Assembly: GCF_028290105.1 (NCBI RefSeq)
Contig: NZ_JAQGKL010000187.1
Location: 1 to 46,707 of the forward strand
Origin: Methylobacterium sp.
GTDB lineage: Bacteria; Pseudomonadota; Alphaproteobacteria; Rhizobiales; Beijerinckiaceae
DNA length: 46,707 nt
Direction of reading: 5' to 3'
The notes below the pieces were generated by a model. The model worked only from the letters and a program-made list of their open reading frames with translations, was not told where the DNA came from and made no database searches. Shown piece after piece: positions 16,664-24,710 of this stretch (positions are counted from its first letter, which is position 1; every line of letters starts with the position of its first letter). Made by a program: the position numbers and the translations under genes.

Positions 16664-16718
16664 GTGCTAAGGGGTGGATCTGCGCGTGCCGCGCAGCACC
16701 GCATCCGCTCGGCACCGT

Positions 16719-16743
16719 GGAACGCCCTCACCTCCGCCGCGTT
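16719..16743 (+). promoter_or_regulatory. EcfG-type general stress promoter
   Basis: GGAAC at 16719-16723 and CGTT at 16740-16743 are separated by 16 bases, an exact match to the consensus of the alphaproteobacterial general stress sigma factor EcfG. The start codon of the small membrane protein lies 32 bases further on. Confidence 0.7.
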
Positions 16744-16775
16744 CGCCCCGCGACGCAGCATAGGAGACGCCAGCC

Positions 16776-16997
16776 ATGGCCAATGCGATGATCCAGGACA
16801 TCTTCAGCGGAACCCCGAACCTGACCACCACGGAACGCGCCGTCTCGGTGGTGCTCGGGCTCGGCATCGCCGCCGCCGCCGCGCAGCCGCGCCCCAACAA
16901 GTGGCTGAGCCTCGCCGCCCTCGTGGTCGGTGCCGGCCTGGCGATCCGCGGCGCCACCGGCCACTGCGCCGTGAAGGCCGTGACGCACGACGCCTGA
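16776..16997 (+). CDS. YgaP-like small membrane protein (DUF2892)
   Basis: This 73-residue protein resembles the membrane domain of YgaP (DUF2892): N-terminal NLTTTERAVSVVLGLGIAAAAA forms the first hydrophobic segment, then LSLAALVVGAGLAIRGATGHCAVKA a second with the conserved GHC. Start at 16776 has AGGAG 10 bases upstream. The EcfG-like promoter ahead of it suggests stress induction. Its role is unknown; no rhodanese domain is attached here. Confidence 0.85.
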   Translation: MANAMIQDIFSGTPNLTTTERAVSVVLGLGIAAAAAQPRPNKWLSLAALVVGAGLAIRGATGHCAVKAVTHDA

Positions 16998-17056
16998 TCC
17001 GGGCCAAGCCCGGTGCCCTCCGGCATCGGGCGTTTCGATCATCGAAAGCAATAAAA

Positions 17057-17081
17057 AAGGGCGCCTCGACGAGGCGCCCTT
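17057..17081. terminator. Bidirectional terminator
   Basis: A perfect 12-bp stem (AAGGGCGCCTCG, loop A, complement) has A6 on its left and TCTTC on its right. It therefore ends the YgaP-like transcript from the left and, with a strong T run on the minus strand, the GlsB-family gene from the right. Confidence 0.9.
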
Positions 17082-17110
17082 CTTCGTCAGGTCCGGACCG
17101 TGTCCGACCT

Positions 17111-17377
17111 TCAGAGAACGGTGGTCGAGCGGCGGCCCTGGATGAAGCCGTAGATCGCCAGCACGACGATGGCACCGACGACGGCGCCGATGAGGCCCGC
17201 GCCCTGGTTCGGTCCGTACCAGCCGAGCGCCTGGCCGAGGAAGGTGGCGACGAAGGCGCCGATGATGCCGAGGATCGTCGTGAGAATGAAGCCCGACGGC
17301 TCGTTGTTACCCGGCATGATGAACTTGGCGATGAGACCGGCGACGAAGCCGATGATGATGGTCCAGATGATACCCAT
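17111..17377 (-). CDS. GlsB/YeaQ/YmgE family stress membrane protein
   Basis: The 88-residue protein is a transglycosylase-associated (GlsB/YeaQ) type membrane protein: three hydrophobic segments with GFVAGLIAKFIMPG, the conserved PSGFILTTILGIIGAFVA and a glycine-rich LIGAVVGAIVVLAIYGFI. Start at 17377 has AGGATC upstream. Such genes are commonly stress-induced; a near-match to the EcfG promoter lies upstream. The biochemical function is unknown. Confidence 0.88.
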   Translation of the reverse strand: MGIIWTIIIGFVAGLIAKFIMPGNNEPSGFILTTILGIIGAFVATFLGQALGWYGPNQGAGLIGAVVGAIVVLAIYGFIQGRRSTTVL

Positions 17378-17443
17378 GAGCTGATCCTCGAACGTGGCCG
17401 AACCGGCCGGCCTTGTAGCCTTGGCCTTTGCGCCTGCGGGGAG

Positions 17444-17469
17444 AACGCCGCATCCGTGGGATGAGTTGC
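17444..17469 (-). promoter_or_regulatory. Possible EcfG-type promoter of the GlsB-family gene
   Basis: On the minus strand GCAAC (one mismatch to GGAAC) and CGTT are 17 bases apart, about 67 bases before the start codon at 17377. The fit is weaker than at 16719-16743. Confidence 0.35.
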
Positions 17470-17636
17470 GCTGCAAGAGGCGACTTTGTCGCGTGGCACC
17501 CGAACGATCGCCGTCCGGGAACACGGGAACCCGTCCCCCTTTACGGTTGGGGCTTCGGCGCGGCACAACGCTTGCCCCGAGCCCGGGCGCCATGGGGGCG
17601 CCCGATCCGGCCCGCGACAAGGCACGATTCCCGACC

Positions 17637-18002
17637 ATGACGATCCAGCGCTTCGAATCCGGTCCGCGCATGAGCCAGGCCGTCACCTACGGCGACATGG
17701 TCTACCTCGCGGGCCAGGTCGCCGGCACCGTGGTGGGCGCCGGCGTCACCGCGCAGACGCAGGAGATCCTCGGCGAGATCGACCGCCTGCTGGCGGCCGC
17801 CGGCACCGACAAGAGCCGCATCCTCACCGCCACCATCTATCTGGCCGACATCGCCACCTTCGCCGAGATGAACGCGGCCTGGGACGCCTGGGTGGCCAAG
17901 GACAACCCGCCGGCCCGCGCCACGGTGGAGGCCAAGCTCGCCGCCCCCGAATACCGGGTCGAGATCGTGGTGGTGGCGGCCAAGGGACACGCCACGGCAT
18001 GA
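17637..18002 (+). CDS. RidA family protein (short type)
   Basis: The 121-residue protein has the RidA/YjgF fold signature: MVYLAGQVAG, TQEILGEIDRLLAAAGTDKSRILTATIYLADI and PARATVEAKLAAPEYRVEIVVVA, including the arginine (PARA) that binds the carboxylate of imine substrates. Such proteins hydrolyse reactive enamine/imine intermediates. Its TGA overlaps the ATG of the PotF-like gene, so the two should be made together. Many RidA relatives have specialised roles beside transporters or amine catabolism genes, so the natural substrate may be a polyamine-derived imine. Confidence 0.9.
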   Translation: MTIQRFESGPRMSQAVTYGDMVYLAGQVAGTVVGAGVTAQTQEILGEIDRLLAAAGTDKSRILTATIYLADIATFAEMNAAWDAWVAKDNPPARATVEAKLAAPEYRVEIVVVAAKGHATA

Positions 18003-19156
18003 GGACACGCAAAGGCATGATGGGGGCCGGCACCCGCCGCGCCCTCCTGTCCGGGGGGCTGATCGCCGGGGCGCTCGCCGCCCTGGTGCTCGGCCCTTCG
18101 GCGCGGGCGCAAGGCTCCGCGCCGAAGGGCGAGCGCGTCGTCAACATCTACAACTGGTCGGACTACATCGACCCCAAGGTGCTGGAGGCCTTCACGAAGG
18201 AAACCGGCATCAAGGTCGTCTACGACACCTACGACAACAACGAGATCCTGGAGACGAAGCTGCTCGCCGGGCGCTCGGGCTACGACGTGGTGGCGCCCTC
18301 GGGACCGTTCCTGCAGCGGCTGATCCGGGCGGGCGTGTTCCAGCCCCTCGACAAGGCGAAGGTCCCCAACCTCGTCCATGCCTGGCCGGAGATCGCGGCG
18401 CGGCTGGCCACCTACGACCCCGGCAACACCTACGCCGTGGACTACATGTGGGGCACCACCGGCATCGGCGTGAATCTCGGCCTCGTGCGCGAGCGCCTGG
18501 GCGCCGGCCAGCCCCTCAACACGTGGAGCCTCGTCCTCACTCCGGGCCTGATGGCCAAGCTCAAGGATTGCGGGGTGATGCTGCTCGATTCGCCCGAGGA
18601 CCTGATCCCCAGCATGCTGCCGTTCTACGGCTTCAAGCCGGATTCCAAGCGCTGGGACGACATCACCCAGGTCACCGACGCCCTGTTCAAGGTGCGGGGC
18701 TCGGTGCGCAAGTTCCACTCCTCGGAATACATCAACGGGCTCGCCAACGGCGATCTGTGCCTCGCGGTGGGCTATTCCGGCGACGTGATGCAGGCGAAAA
18801 AACGCGCCGATGAGGCCAAGAACGGCATCGAGATCGCCTATGTGGTCCCGCGCGAGGGTGCGCTGATGTGGTTCGACGCCCTCGCGATCCCCAAGGACGC
18901 CCCCCACGCGGCCGAAGCCCACGCCTTCCTCGACTACATGATGCGGCCCGAGGTGGCGGCGGCCAACACCAACTTCGTCTCCTATGCCAGCGGCAACGGC
19001 GCGGCCAAGAAGTTCGTGAAGCCCGAGATCCTGGCCAATACCGGCATCTACCCGGACGAGGCGACGATGCAGCGCCTCTCCAGCAACACCGCCTGGGACG
19101 ACCGCACCCAGCGCTTCGTCACCCGCAGCTGGACGCGGGTGCGCACCGGGCGCTGA
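17999..19156 (+). CDS. PotF-like polyamine-binding periplasmic protein
   Basis: The 385-residue protein is a substrate-binding component of a putrescine/spermidine ABC transporter: an N-terminal Tat- or Sec-like signal (TRRALLSGGLIAGALAALVLGPSARAQ), then VVNIYNWSDYIDPKVLEAFTKETGIKVVYDTYDNNE and AVDYMWGTTGIGVN, all typical of PotF/PotD. ATG at 17999 overlaps the RidA stop (ATGA). The permease and ATPase genes are not in the window, as the next gene is convergent; it may serve a transporter encoded elsewhere. Confidence 0.9.
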   Translation: MRTRKGMMGAGTRRALLSGGLIAGALAALVLGPSARAQGSAPKGERVVNIYNWSDYIDPKVLEAFTKETGIKVVYDTYDNNEILETKLLAGRSGYDVVAPSGPFLQRLIRAGVFQPLDKAKVPNLVHAWPEIAARLATYDPGNTYAVDYMWGTTGIGVNLGLVRERLGAGQPLNTWSLVLTPGLMAKLKDCGVMLLDSPEDLIPSMLPFYGFKPDSKRWDDITQVTDALFKVRGSVRKFHSSEYINGLANGDLCLAVGYSGDVMQAKKRADEAKNGIEIAYVVPREGALMWFDALAIPKDAPHAAEAHAFLDYMMRPEVAAANTNFVSYASGNGAAKKFVKPEILANTGIYPDEATMQRLSSNTAWDDRTQRFVTRSWTRVRTGR

Positions 19157-19181
19157 CGCGCGGCGGTGCACGCAAACGGAA

Positions 19182-19205
19182 ACGGCGGCCCCGAGGGGCC
19201 GCCGT
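19182..19205. terminator. Hairpin between convergent PotF-like and NlpD-like genes
   Basis: An 11-bp stem (ACGGCGGCCCC with its complement, 2-base loop that probably opens wider) lies between two convergent genes. Only the minus-strand side has T-rich sequence (CGTTTCCGTTT), so termination of the NlpD-like transcript is the better-supported role. Confidence 0.55.
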
Positions 19206-19229
19206 GCCGTGTCGTCGGTGACGATGAAA

Positions 19230-20621
19230 TCAGTTGCTGGCGAGGTGCGGCATCGGGTCGACCGGGGTCGCGCCCTTGCGGATCTCGAAGTGGAGCTGGG
19301 GCGAGGTCACGTTGCCGGAGGCGCCGGACTTCGCGATGGTCTGGCCGCGCTTGACCTTCTCGCCGGGGCGGACGTCGAGTTCGCCATTGTGAGCGTAGGC
19401 CGAGACGTAGCCGTTGGTGTGGCGCACCAGGACGAGCTTGCCATAGCCCTTCACGTCAGAGCCCGCATAGGCCACGGTGCCGTCCTCGGCGGCCTTCACC
19501 GCCGTGCCCTCGGGCACCGAGATGTTGATGCCCTCGTTGCCGGACGAGCCGTAGCCCGAGATCACCCGGCCCTTGGCGGGCCAGCGGAAGGACTGCTCGG
19601 CGGCCACCGAACTCGTGGTCGCGGGTTCGGCCTTCGGCGCCTCGACGGACGCGACCTTCACGGGCGCCTTAGCCGATTCCTTGGCGGCTTCCTTGGCCGT
19701 GGCCTCGGCGGCCTTCGCCTCGGCAACCTTGCGGGCGGCGTCCTTTGCGGCGTCCGCCTTGGCGAGCTTGGCCTCGGCGTCGGCGGCCTTCCGGGACGCT
19801 TCAGCCTTCTTGGCGGCCTCGGCCTTGGCCGCGTCCACCTTGGACGTGTCGGCCTTCGCCTCGGCCTTGGCTTCCTTGATCTCGATTTTGCGGACCGGCT
19901 TGTCCTCGACCTTGGCCACGGCCTGGCCGGGGCGGACATGCGCCTTCCTGGCATCCGCGGCGGCCTTCTCCGCCTTGGCCTCGGCGACCTTGCGGGCCTC
20001 GACCAGCTTCTTCGCCTCGGCGAGCTTGCCGGCATTCGCGGCCTTCTCGGACGCCTTCCTGGCCTCGGCGAGCTTGTGGGCCTCCGCGAGCTTGGCGGCC
20101 TCGGCCTCCCGCTTCGCCTCGGCCGCCTCGCGGGCCTCGGCCTCGCGGCGGGCATCGGCGGCGCGCTTCTCGGCGGCGCGGTCGATCGCCTTCGGGGCGG
20201 GGGCGAGCGGCACCGCGCGGGTGGTCATGCCGCGGCCGGCATCCGGGTTCATGCCCGAGACCCCGCCGCCGGACGCCATGCCGCCCGAGACCGGCTCGGT
20301 GGAGGCGAGGCGGCTCGTCTGGGGCCGGGCCGGGACGGGCGCGGCGGCCATGGGGCGCGGCGACATCGCGACGCCCGGGGCGCCGAGCGCCTGGGACTGG
20401 ATGCGGCTGGTGCGCACCACCGGCGCCGGAGCGATCTCGCCGTCGGGCAGACTGCCCGTGGCGGATGGCTCGCTCGAAATATTCGACGCGAAGGGGTTCC
20501 CGAAGGGATCGCCCAATCGGGACGCATCCGAAGAACAAGCGGCCGCACCGCCCCCAATCACGCCGATGAGCGCGAAGCGCGACAGCGTCCTCAACCCTCG
20601 ACCAGTCCCGCGAACCCGCAT
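19230..20621 (-). CDS. nlpD: NlpD-like lipoprotein with degenerate LytM domain
   Basis: The 463-residue protein has a lipobox (IGGGAAAC, Cys 29), a long Ala/Lys/Glu-rich region (about 150-340) rich in AEAKKLAEA-type repeats likely to form coiled coil, and a C-terminal LytM/M23 domain (about 356-463). The zinc ligands of active M23 peptidases are missing: the first His is Asn in GNEGINIS and the H-x-H is QLH in PQLHFEIR, as in NlpD and EnvC, which activate amidases in cell separation instead of cutting themselves. No LysM domain is seen, unlike classical NlpD. The surE-pcm-nlpD order supports the name. An upstream start at 20660 is possible. Confidence 0.82.
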   Translation of the reverse strand: MRVRGTGRGLRTLSRFALIGVIGGGAAACSSDASRLGDPFGNPFASNISSEPSATGSLPDGEIAPAPVVRTSRIQSQALGAPGVAMSPRPMAAAPVPARPQTSRLASTEPVSGGMASGGGVSGMNPDAGRGMTTRAVPLAPAPKAIDRAAEKRAADARREAEAREAAEAKREAEAAKLAEAHKLAEARKASEKAANAGKLAEAKKLVEARKVAEAKAEKAAADARKAHVRPGQAVAKVEDKPVRKIEIKEAKAEAKADTSKVDAAKAEAAKKAEASRKAADAEAKLAKADAAKDAARKVAEAKAAEATAKEAAKESAKAPVKVASVEAPKAEPATTSSVAAEQSFRWPAKGRVISGYGSSGNEGINISVPEGTAVKAAEDGTVAYAGSDVKGYGKLVLVRHTNGYVSAYAHNGELDVRPGEKVKRGQTIAKSGASGNVTSPQLHFEIRKGATPVDPMPHLASN

Positions 20622-20650
20622 CGACGCACCTGTTTGCCTGACGCAACTTG

Positions 20651-20660
20651 ATGACGTCAT
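20651..20660. promoter_or_regulatory. Palindrome ATGACGTCAT upstream of nlpD
   Basis: The perfect 10-bp palindrome is flanked by further near-symmetry (CTTG and CAAAG) and lies 30 bases before the lipoprotein start at 20621. A regulator site is possible but no family is evident. Confidence 0.3.
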
Positions 20661-20751
20661 TCAAAGCGGATTCAGGTTAAGGGACCGTTCCGATTCACCA
20701 CGTTTGCGCCACGAACAGCGTCGCGGAAACCTTGCTCGGCCCGCCTGTGAC

Positions 20752-21408
20752 CTACAGGACGCGGGCACGGCCGGGGGTGAGGGGGGCGAGACGCAGGGGC
20801 ACGCCGGGGCGCGCCTCGAGACTGCCGTCGGCACGCCGGACCAGGGTCAGGAGCGCGGCCGCCTCCGGGCCGCCGACGGGGGCCACCAGGCGGCCGCCGG
20901 GTGCCAGCAGCCGGGCGAGGTGATCGGGAATCACCGCCACCGTGCCGTTGAGGAGGATGCGGTCGAAGGGCTCGGCCTGCGCCAGCGTCCCCGCGTCGAG
21001 CCCGTCGCCGAGGACGATCCCGGCGAGCGGCCGGTCCTCCGGCACGAGGTTGTTGCGCGCGTCCTCGGCAAGCGTGGCGTAGCGCTCGACGCTGTGGACG
21101 TGGCGGGCGCCGAGGCGGATCAGCAGGGCGGTGACGTAGCCGGAGCCCGTGCCGATTTCGAGGATGCGGGCGCCCGGGCGCACGGCGAGCGCCGTCAGCA
21201 TGCCCGCGACCGTGGTGGGCGCCGTCATGGTCTGGCCGCAGGGGAGGGGCAGCGCGAGATCGCGCCGGGCGAGGTCGCGGTGGGGCGCCGGCGCGAAGCG
21301 CTCGCGCGGCACCCGCTCCATCGCCCGCAGGGTGTCGGTGTCGCGCACGCCCCGGCCCCGAAGGGCCATGACGAAGGCGGCATCCTCGATCGAGTTCTCG
21401 GTCGTCAT
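20752..21408 (-). CDS. pcm: Protein-L-isoaspartate O-methyltransferase
   Basis: Pcm methylates L-isoaspartyl residues in aged proteins so that they revert to aspartate. The 218-residue protein contains the family motif PLPCGQTMTAPTTVAGML and the SAM-binding ARILEIGTGSGYVTALLIRLG, then VHSVERYATLAEDARNNL and PGGRLVAPVGG. Length is normal. It lies downstream of surE (43-base gap), in the conserved surE-pcm order. Confidence 0.95.
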   Translation of the reverse strand: MTTENSIEDAAFVMALRGRGVRDTDTLRAMERVPRERFAPAPHRDLARRDLALPLPCGQTMTAPTTVAGMLTALAVRPGARILEIGTGSGYVTALLIRLGARHVHSVERYATLAEDARNNLVPEDRPLAGIVLGDGLDAGTLAQAEPFDRILLNGTVAVIPDHLARLLAPGGRLVAPVGGPEAAALLTLVRRADGSLEARPGVPLRLAPLTPGRARVL

Positions 21409-21451
21409 GGCTGGATCCGACCGCCCTTCGCGCGTCGAGACGGGCGTGGGC

Positions 21452-22216
21452 TTACGCCGAAAACCCTTGCGCGAAGCGGGTCAGGCTCGGCTCGTCGGTG
21501 AGGTCGAGGCGCAAGGGGGTCACCGAGATGCGCTTCTCGGCGATGGCCTTGAGGTCGGTGCCGTGGCCGGGCTGGAACGTCGCCTTGGCGAAGGCGAGCC
21601 AGAAATACGGGTTGCCGCGCCCGTCCTGGCGCGCGTCGATGGCGAGCAGCGCCTGGTTGCGGAACCCCTGCGCCGCCACCGCAACGCCCTGGACCTCCCC
21701 CGGCTCGCAATCGGGAAAGTTCACGTTGACGACGATGCCGGGCTCGATCCCGATCTCCAGGATTTTTCGGACGACACCCGGCCCGTGCTCGGCGGCGCAG
21801 TTCCACTTGATGGCGCCGCGCCCACCCGCCCCGTAGGCCTGGCTCAGGGCGATCGAGCGCACGTTGAGGATCGTGCCCTCCATCGCCGCCGCGATGGTGC
21901 CCGAATAGGTCACGTCCTCGGCGACGTTCTGGCCCCGGTTGACGCCCGAGAGCACGAGGTCCGGCCCATGGTCCTTGAGGATGTGGCGCACCCCCATGAT
22001 CACGCAGTCGGAGGGCGTGCCCTTCACGGCGAAGCGCTTCTCGGAGACCTCCCGCAGGCGCAAGGGGTCGTTCAGGGAGAGCGAGTGCGAGACGCCGGAC
22101 TGGTCGGTCTCGGGCGCCACCACCCAGACGTCGTCCGAGAGGGCGCTGGCGATGCCCACGAGGGTCTCGAGCCCCGGCGCGTGGATGCCGTCGTCGTTGG
22201 TGACGAGAATGCGCAT
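21452..22216 (-). CDS. surE: 5'/3'-nucleotidase SurE
   Basis: SurE is a metal-dependent nucleotidase of stationary-phase survival. The 254-residue protein begins [19 protein letters not shown], whose DD pair binds the metal, and contains VVAPETDQSGVSHSLSLNDPLRL, DLVLSGVNRGQNVAEDVTYSGTIAAAMEG and the late YFWL. Its ATG overlaps the TGA of serS by one base, so it is translated with serS and followed by pcm. Confidence 0.97.
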   Translation of the reverse strand: MRILVTNDDGIHAPGLETLVGIASALSDDVWVVAPETDQSGVSHSLSLNDPLRLREVSEKRFAVKGTPSDCVIMGVRHILKDHGPDLVLSGVNRGQNVAEDVTYSGTIAAAMEGTILNVRSIALSQAYGAGGRGAIKWNCAAEHGPGVVRKILEIGIEPGIVVNVNFPDCEPGEVQGVAVAAQGFRNQALLAIDARQDGRGNPYFWLAFAKATFQPGHGTDLKAIAEKRISVTPLRLDLTDEPSLTRFAQGFSA

Positions 22217-23499
22217 CAGCTCTTCAATCCCTCGATCCGGTCGATCCCGCCCATATAGGCCTTGAGCACCGACGGCACCGTGACGCTGCCATCCGGGTTC
22301 TGGTAGTTCTCCATCACGGCGATGAGCGCGCGGCCGACCGCGACACCCGAGCCGTTGAGGGTGTGGACGAAATTCACCGCCTTGCCATCCTTGGCCCGGA
22401 CGCGCGCGTTCATCCGCCGCGCCTGGAAGTCGCCGCAGACCGAGCAGGACGAGATCTCGCGGAAGGTCTCCTGGCCCGGCATCCAGACCTCAATGTCGTA
22501 GGTCTTCTGGGAGGCGAAGCCCATGTCGCCGGTGCAGAGCGTCATGATCCGGTAGGGCAGGTCGAGCTTCTTCAGCACCGCCTCGGCCGAGCCGAGCATG
22601 CGCTCGTGCTCCTGCGCCGACTGCTCCGGCGTGGTGATCGAGACGAGCTCGACCTTGTTGAACTGGTGCTGGCGCAGCATGCCGCGGGTGTCCCGCCCCG
22701 CCGAGCCGGCCTCGGCGCGAAAGCACGGGGTGAGGGCGGTGAAGCGCAAGGGGAGTTCCTCCTCGCGCAGGATCGACTCGCGCACGAGGTTGGTGAGGGG
22801 GACTTCCGCCGTGGGGATGAGCCAGTGCTCGCCCGCCTGAAACTGGTCGTCGCGAAACTTCGGCAGCTGCGCGGTGCCGAACATCGCCTCGTCGCGCACG
22901 AGGATCGGCGGCGCCACCTCCGTGTAGCCGTGCTCGCCCGTATGCAGGTCGAGCATGAACTGGCCGAGCGCCCGCTCCAGCCGGGCGAGCTGGCCTTTCA
23001 GCACCACGAAGCGCGCGCCGGACATGCGCGCGGCGGCCTCGAAATCCATCAGGCCCGAAGCCTCGCCGATCTCGAAATGCTGCTTGCCCGTGGCGAGTTG
23101 CGGCCGGTGGGCCTTGAACTGGCGATACTCGACGTTGCCGTGCTCGTCGGCGCCCTCGGGCACGTCCGGGTTCGGGCGGTTCGGGATCGCGGCGAGGCGT
23201 TCGTCGAGGACCTGGGCGGCTTCTGCTTGAGCCGCGTCCAGCGCCGGCGCCTCGTCCTTCAGGCGCGCGACCTCGGCCATCAGACCTTGCGCCCGGGCCT
23301 CGTCCTTCGCCTTCTTGGCGCCGCCGATCTCCTTGGCGAGGGCATTGCGGCGCTCCTGGTTGGCTTGGGCCGCCGAGATCGCGGATTTGCGCGCGTCGTC
23401 CAGGGCGACGAGCTCGGCCGAGAGCGGCGCCAGCCCGCGCCGGCGCAGGGCGTCGTCGAAGGCGTCCGGATTCTCGCGGATGGCGCGGATGTCGTGCAT
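22216..23499 (-). CDS. serS: Seryl-tRNA synthetase
   Basis: SerRS charges tRNA-Ser. The 427-residue protein has the N-terminal coiled-coil arm (about residues 25-110) and the class II core: motif 2 in [31 protein letters not shown] and motif 3 in [22 protein letters not shown] at 23499 ([14 protein letters not shown]) fits the family start. It lies 80 bases after the LolA-family gene, with a hairpin in between, and overlaps surE. Confidence 0.98.
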   Translation of the reverse strand: MHDIRAIRENPDAFDDALRRRGLAPLSAELVALDDARKSAISAAQANQERRNALAKEIGGAKKAKDEARAQGLMAEVARLKDEAPALDAAQAEAAQVLDERLAAIPNRPNPDVPEGADEHGNVEYRQFKAHRPQLATGKQHFEIGEASGLMDFEAAARMSGARFVVLKGQLARLERALGQFMLDLHTGEHGYTEVAPPILVRDEAMFGTAQLPKFRDDQFQAGEHWLIPTAEVPLTNLVRESILREEELPLRFTALTPCFRAEAGSAGRDTRGMLRQHQFNKVELVSITTPEQSAQEHERMLGSAEAVLKKLDLPYRIMTLCTGDMGFASQKTYDIEVWMPGQETFREISSCSVCGDFQARRMNARVRAKDGKAVNFVHTLNGSGVAVGRALIAVMENYQNPDGSVTVPSVLKAYMGGIDRIEGLKS

Positions 23500-23545
23500 G
23501 GCTCGGCTCGTCGTGAAGCGAGCCCGACGCTTTGCCGCATCGGCA

Positions 23546-23568
23546 CCGGCCCGACAAGGTCGGGCCGG
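23546..23568 (-). terminator. Hairpin between lolA and serS
   Basis: A perfect 10-bp stem (CCGGCCCGAC, loop of 3, complement) followed on the minus strand by a smaller hairpin (TGCCG-n3-CGGCA at 23533-23545). There is no T tract; it may be an mRNA-stabilising element, a weak terminator for lolA or a leader structure of serS. Confidence 0.4.
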
Positions 23569-23579
23569 GAAACGCTGCG

Positions 23580-24524
23580 CTACTGCGCGCGGATCTGGCG
23601 TTCGGCCGCCTTGTCCTCGGCGCGGCCGTAATTGATGAAGAACGCCCCGCCCTCGACGGCGCGGCCCTTCTGCAGGTTCGAGAGCTGCACGGTGGTCTGG
23701 TAGCCCTGCGGGTCGGTGATCCGCCACTGGCTCAGGGTCTTCACCTCGGCGTCGAAGAACAGCTGGATCTTCGAGGTGCCGCCGAGCGTCGCGCGATCCT
23801 CCATCGAGATCCGCACCCCGCCCGGATCGTTCGACACGTCGTTGACGGTGAGATCCTTGGCCAGATCGATCTTTTCGCGCAGCAGGAATTTCAGGGGCGT
23901 CTGCGAGATGAAGTAGAGGTCCTGGGTGCCGAGCTTGCGGTCCTTGACCGCCACCGAGGTGCCGTCCGCCACGATCTCGAGCGGCGAGGGCTGGTCGTAG
24001 TCGAAGCGCAGGCGCCCGGGCTTGGCCAACGTGATCTTGCCGCCGATGCGCCGCCCGTCCGGGCCGATCTGGACGAAGCTGCCGGTGAGCGTCGTGATGC
24101 CGTTGAAGTAGGCGTTGGCCTGCGCGAGCACGGTGGCGTCGTCCGCCTCCGCCCCGAGGGCGGCGGCGGGCGCGCCGACCGCCGCGACCTTGGCGGGGTT
24201 CTTTTGCGCATCCGGCGCCTTGGCGGCCGCCTTCGCGTCCGGCGACTTCGGCGCGGAAGCCTTGTCCGTCGCGGTCTTGTCGGCGGCAGACTTGTCGGTC
24301 GCAGACTTGGCCGGCTTGGGCGCCTGGGCCACGGGCTTCTTCGGCGCGGCGGGCGGGGCCGCCGGGGCGGGCTCCGGCTCGGGGGCGGGGGCCGGCTGCT
24401 CCTTGCGGCCGAACAGGCCGTCGAGGAACGAGGAGACCTGGGCGGAGGCCGGCTGCGGCAGGGCGAGGCCCGCCGCCAGGACGAGCAGCGGACCGGCGGC
24501 GAGGCGGTGACGGCGGCCGATCAT
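23580..24524 (-). CDS. lolA: LolA-family outer-membrane lipoprotein carrier
   Basis: LolA ferries lipoproteins through the periplasm to LolB. The 314-residue protein has a signal peptide ([17 protein letters not shown]), an Ala/Pro/Lys-rich stretch (about 40-125) and then the LolA domain: [41 protein letters not shown] and later [13 protein letters not shown] and [15 protein letters not shown]. The low-complexity spacer makes it much longer than classical LolA (about 200). Start at 24524 has AGGAGA upstream. Confidence 0.88.
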   Translation of the reverse strand: MIGRRHRLAAGPLLVLAAGLALPQPASAQVSSFLDGLFGRKEQPAPAPEPEPAPAAPPAAPKKPVAQAPKPAKSATDKSAADKTATDKASAPKSPDAKAAAKAPDAQKNPAKVAAVGAPAAALGAEADDATVLAQANAYFNGITTLTGSFVQIGPDGRRIGGKITLAKPGRLRFDYDQPSPLEIVADGTSVAVKDRKLGTQDLYFISQTPLKFLLREKIDLAKDLTVNDVSNDPGGVRISMEDRATLGGTSKIQLFFDAEVKTLSQWRITDPQGYQTTVQLSNLQKGRAVEGGAFFINYGRAEDKAAERQIRAQ

Positions 24525-24659
24525 CGGGACGCTCTCCTGAAGCGGTTCGAACGGTGCGGGTGGTGCCCGCTTAGAAGCCCGCCCTGTGGCGAATATGCGA
24601 CGGGTGGGCGTGAACCTCGCGGAGCGCCGGTCCATGAGGCCGGATCGATGGTCCGCGAC

Positions 24660-24687
24660 GGGCCCCTCGCCTGGAAGGAGGGGGCCC
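24660..24687 (-). terminator. Hairpin after ftsK
   Basis: The arms GGGCCCCTC (24660-24668) and GAGGGGGCCC (24678-24687) pair with one bulged base, about 24 bases after the ftsK stop. There is no T tract, so termination efficiency is doubtful. Confidence 0.35.
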
Positions 24688-24710
24688 GCCGCGGGTCGCG
24701 GCCGGGAGGC

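Noticed and set aside
20622..20660. Longer NlpD-like protein starting at 20660
   Set aside because: The extra residues precede a normal lipoprotein signal and would weaken it; the start at 20621 is directly followed by a basic stretch and the lipobox.
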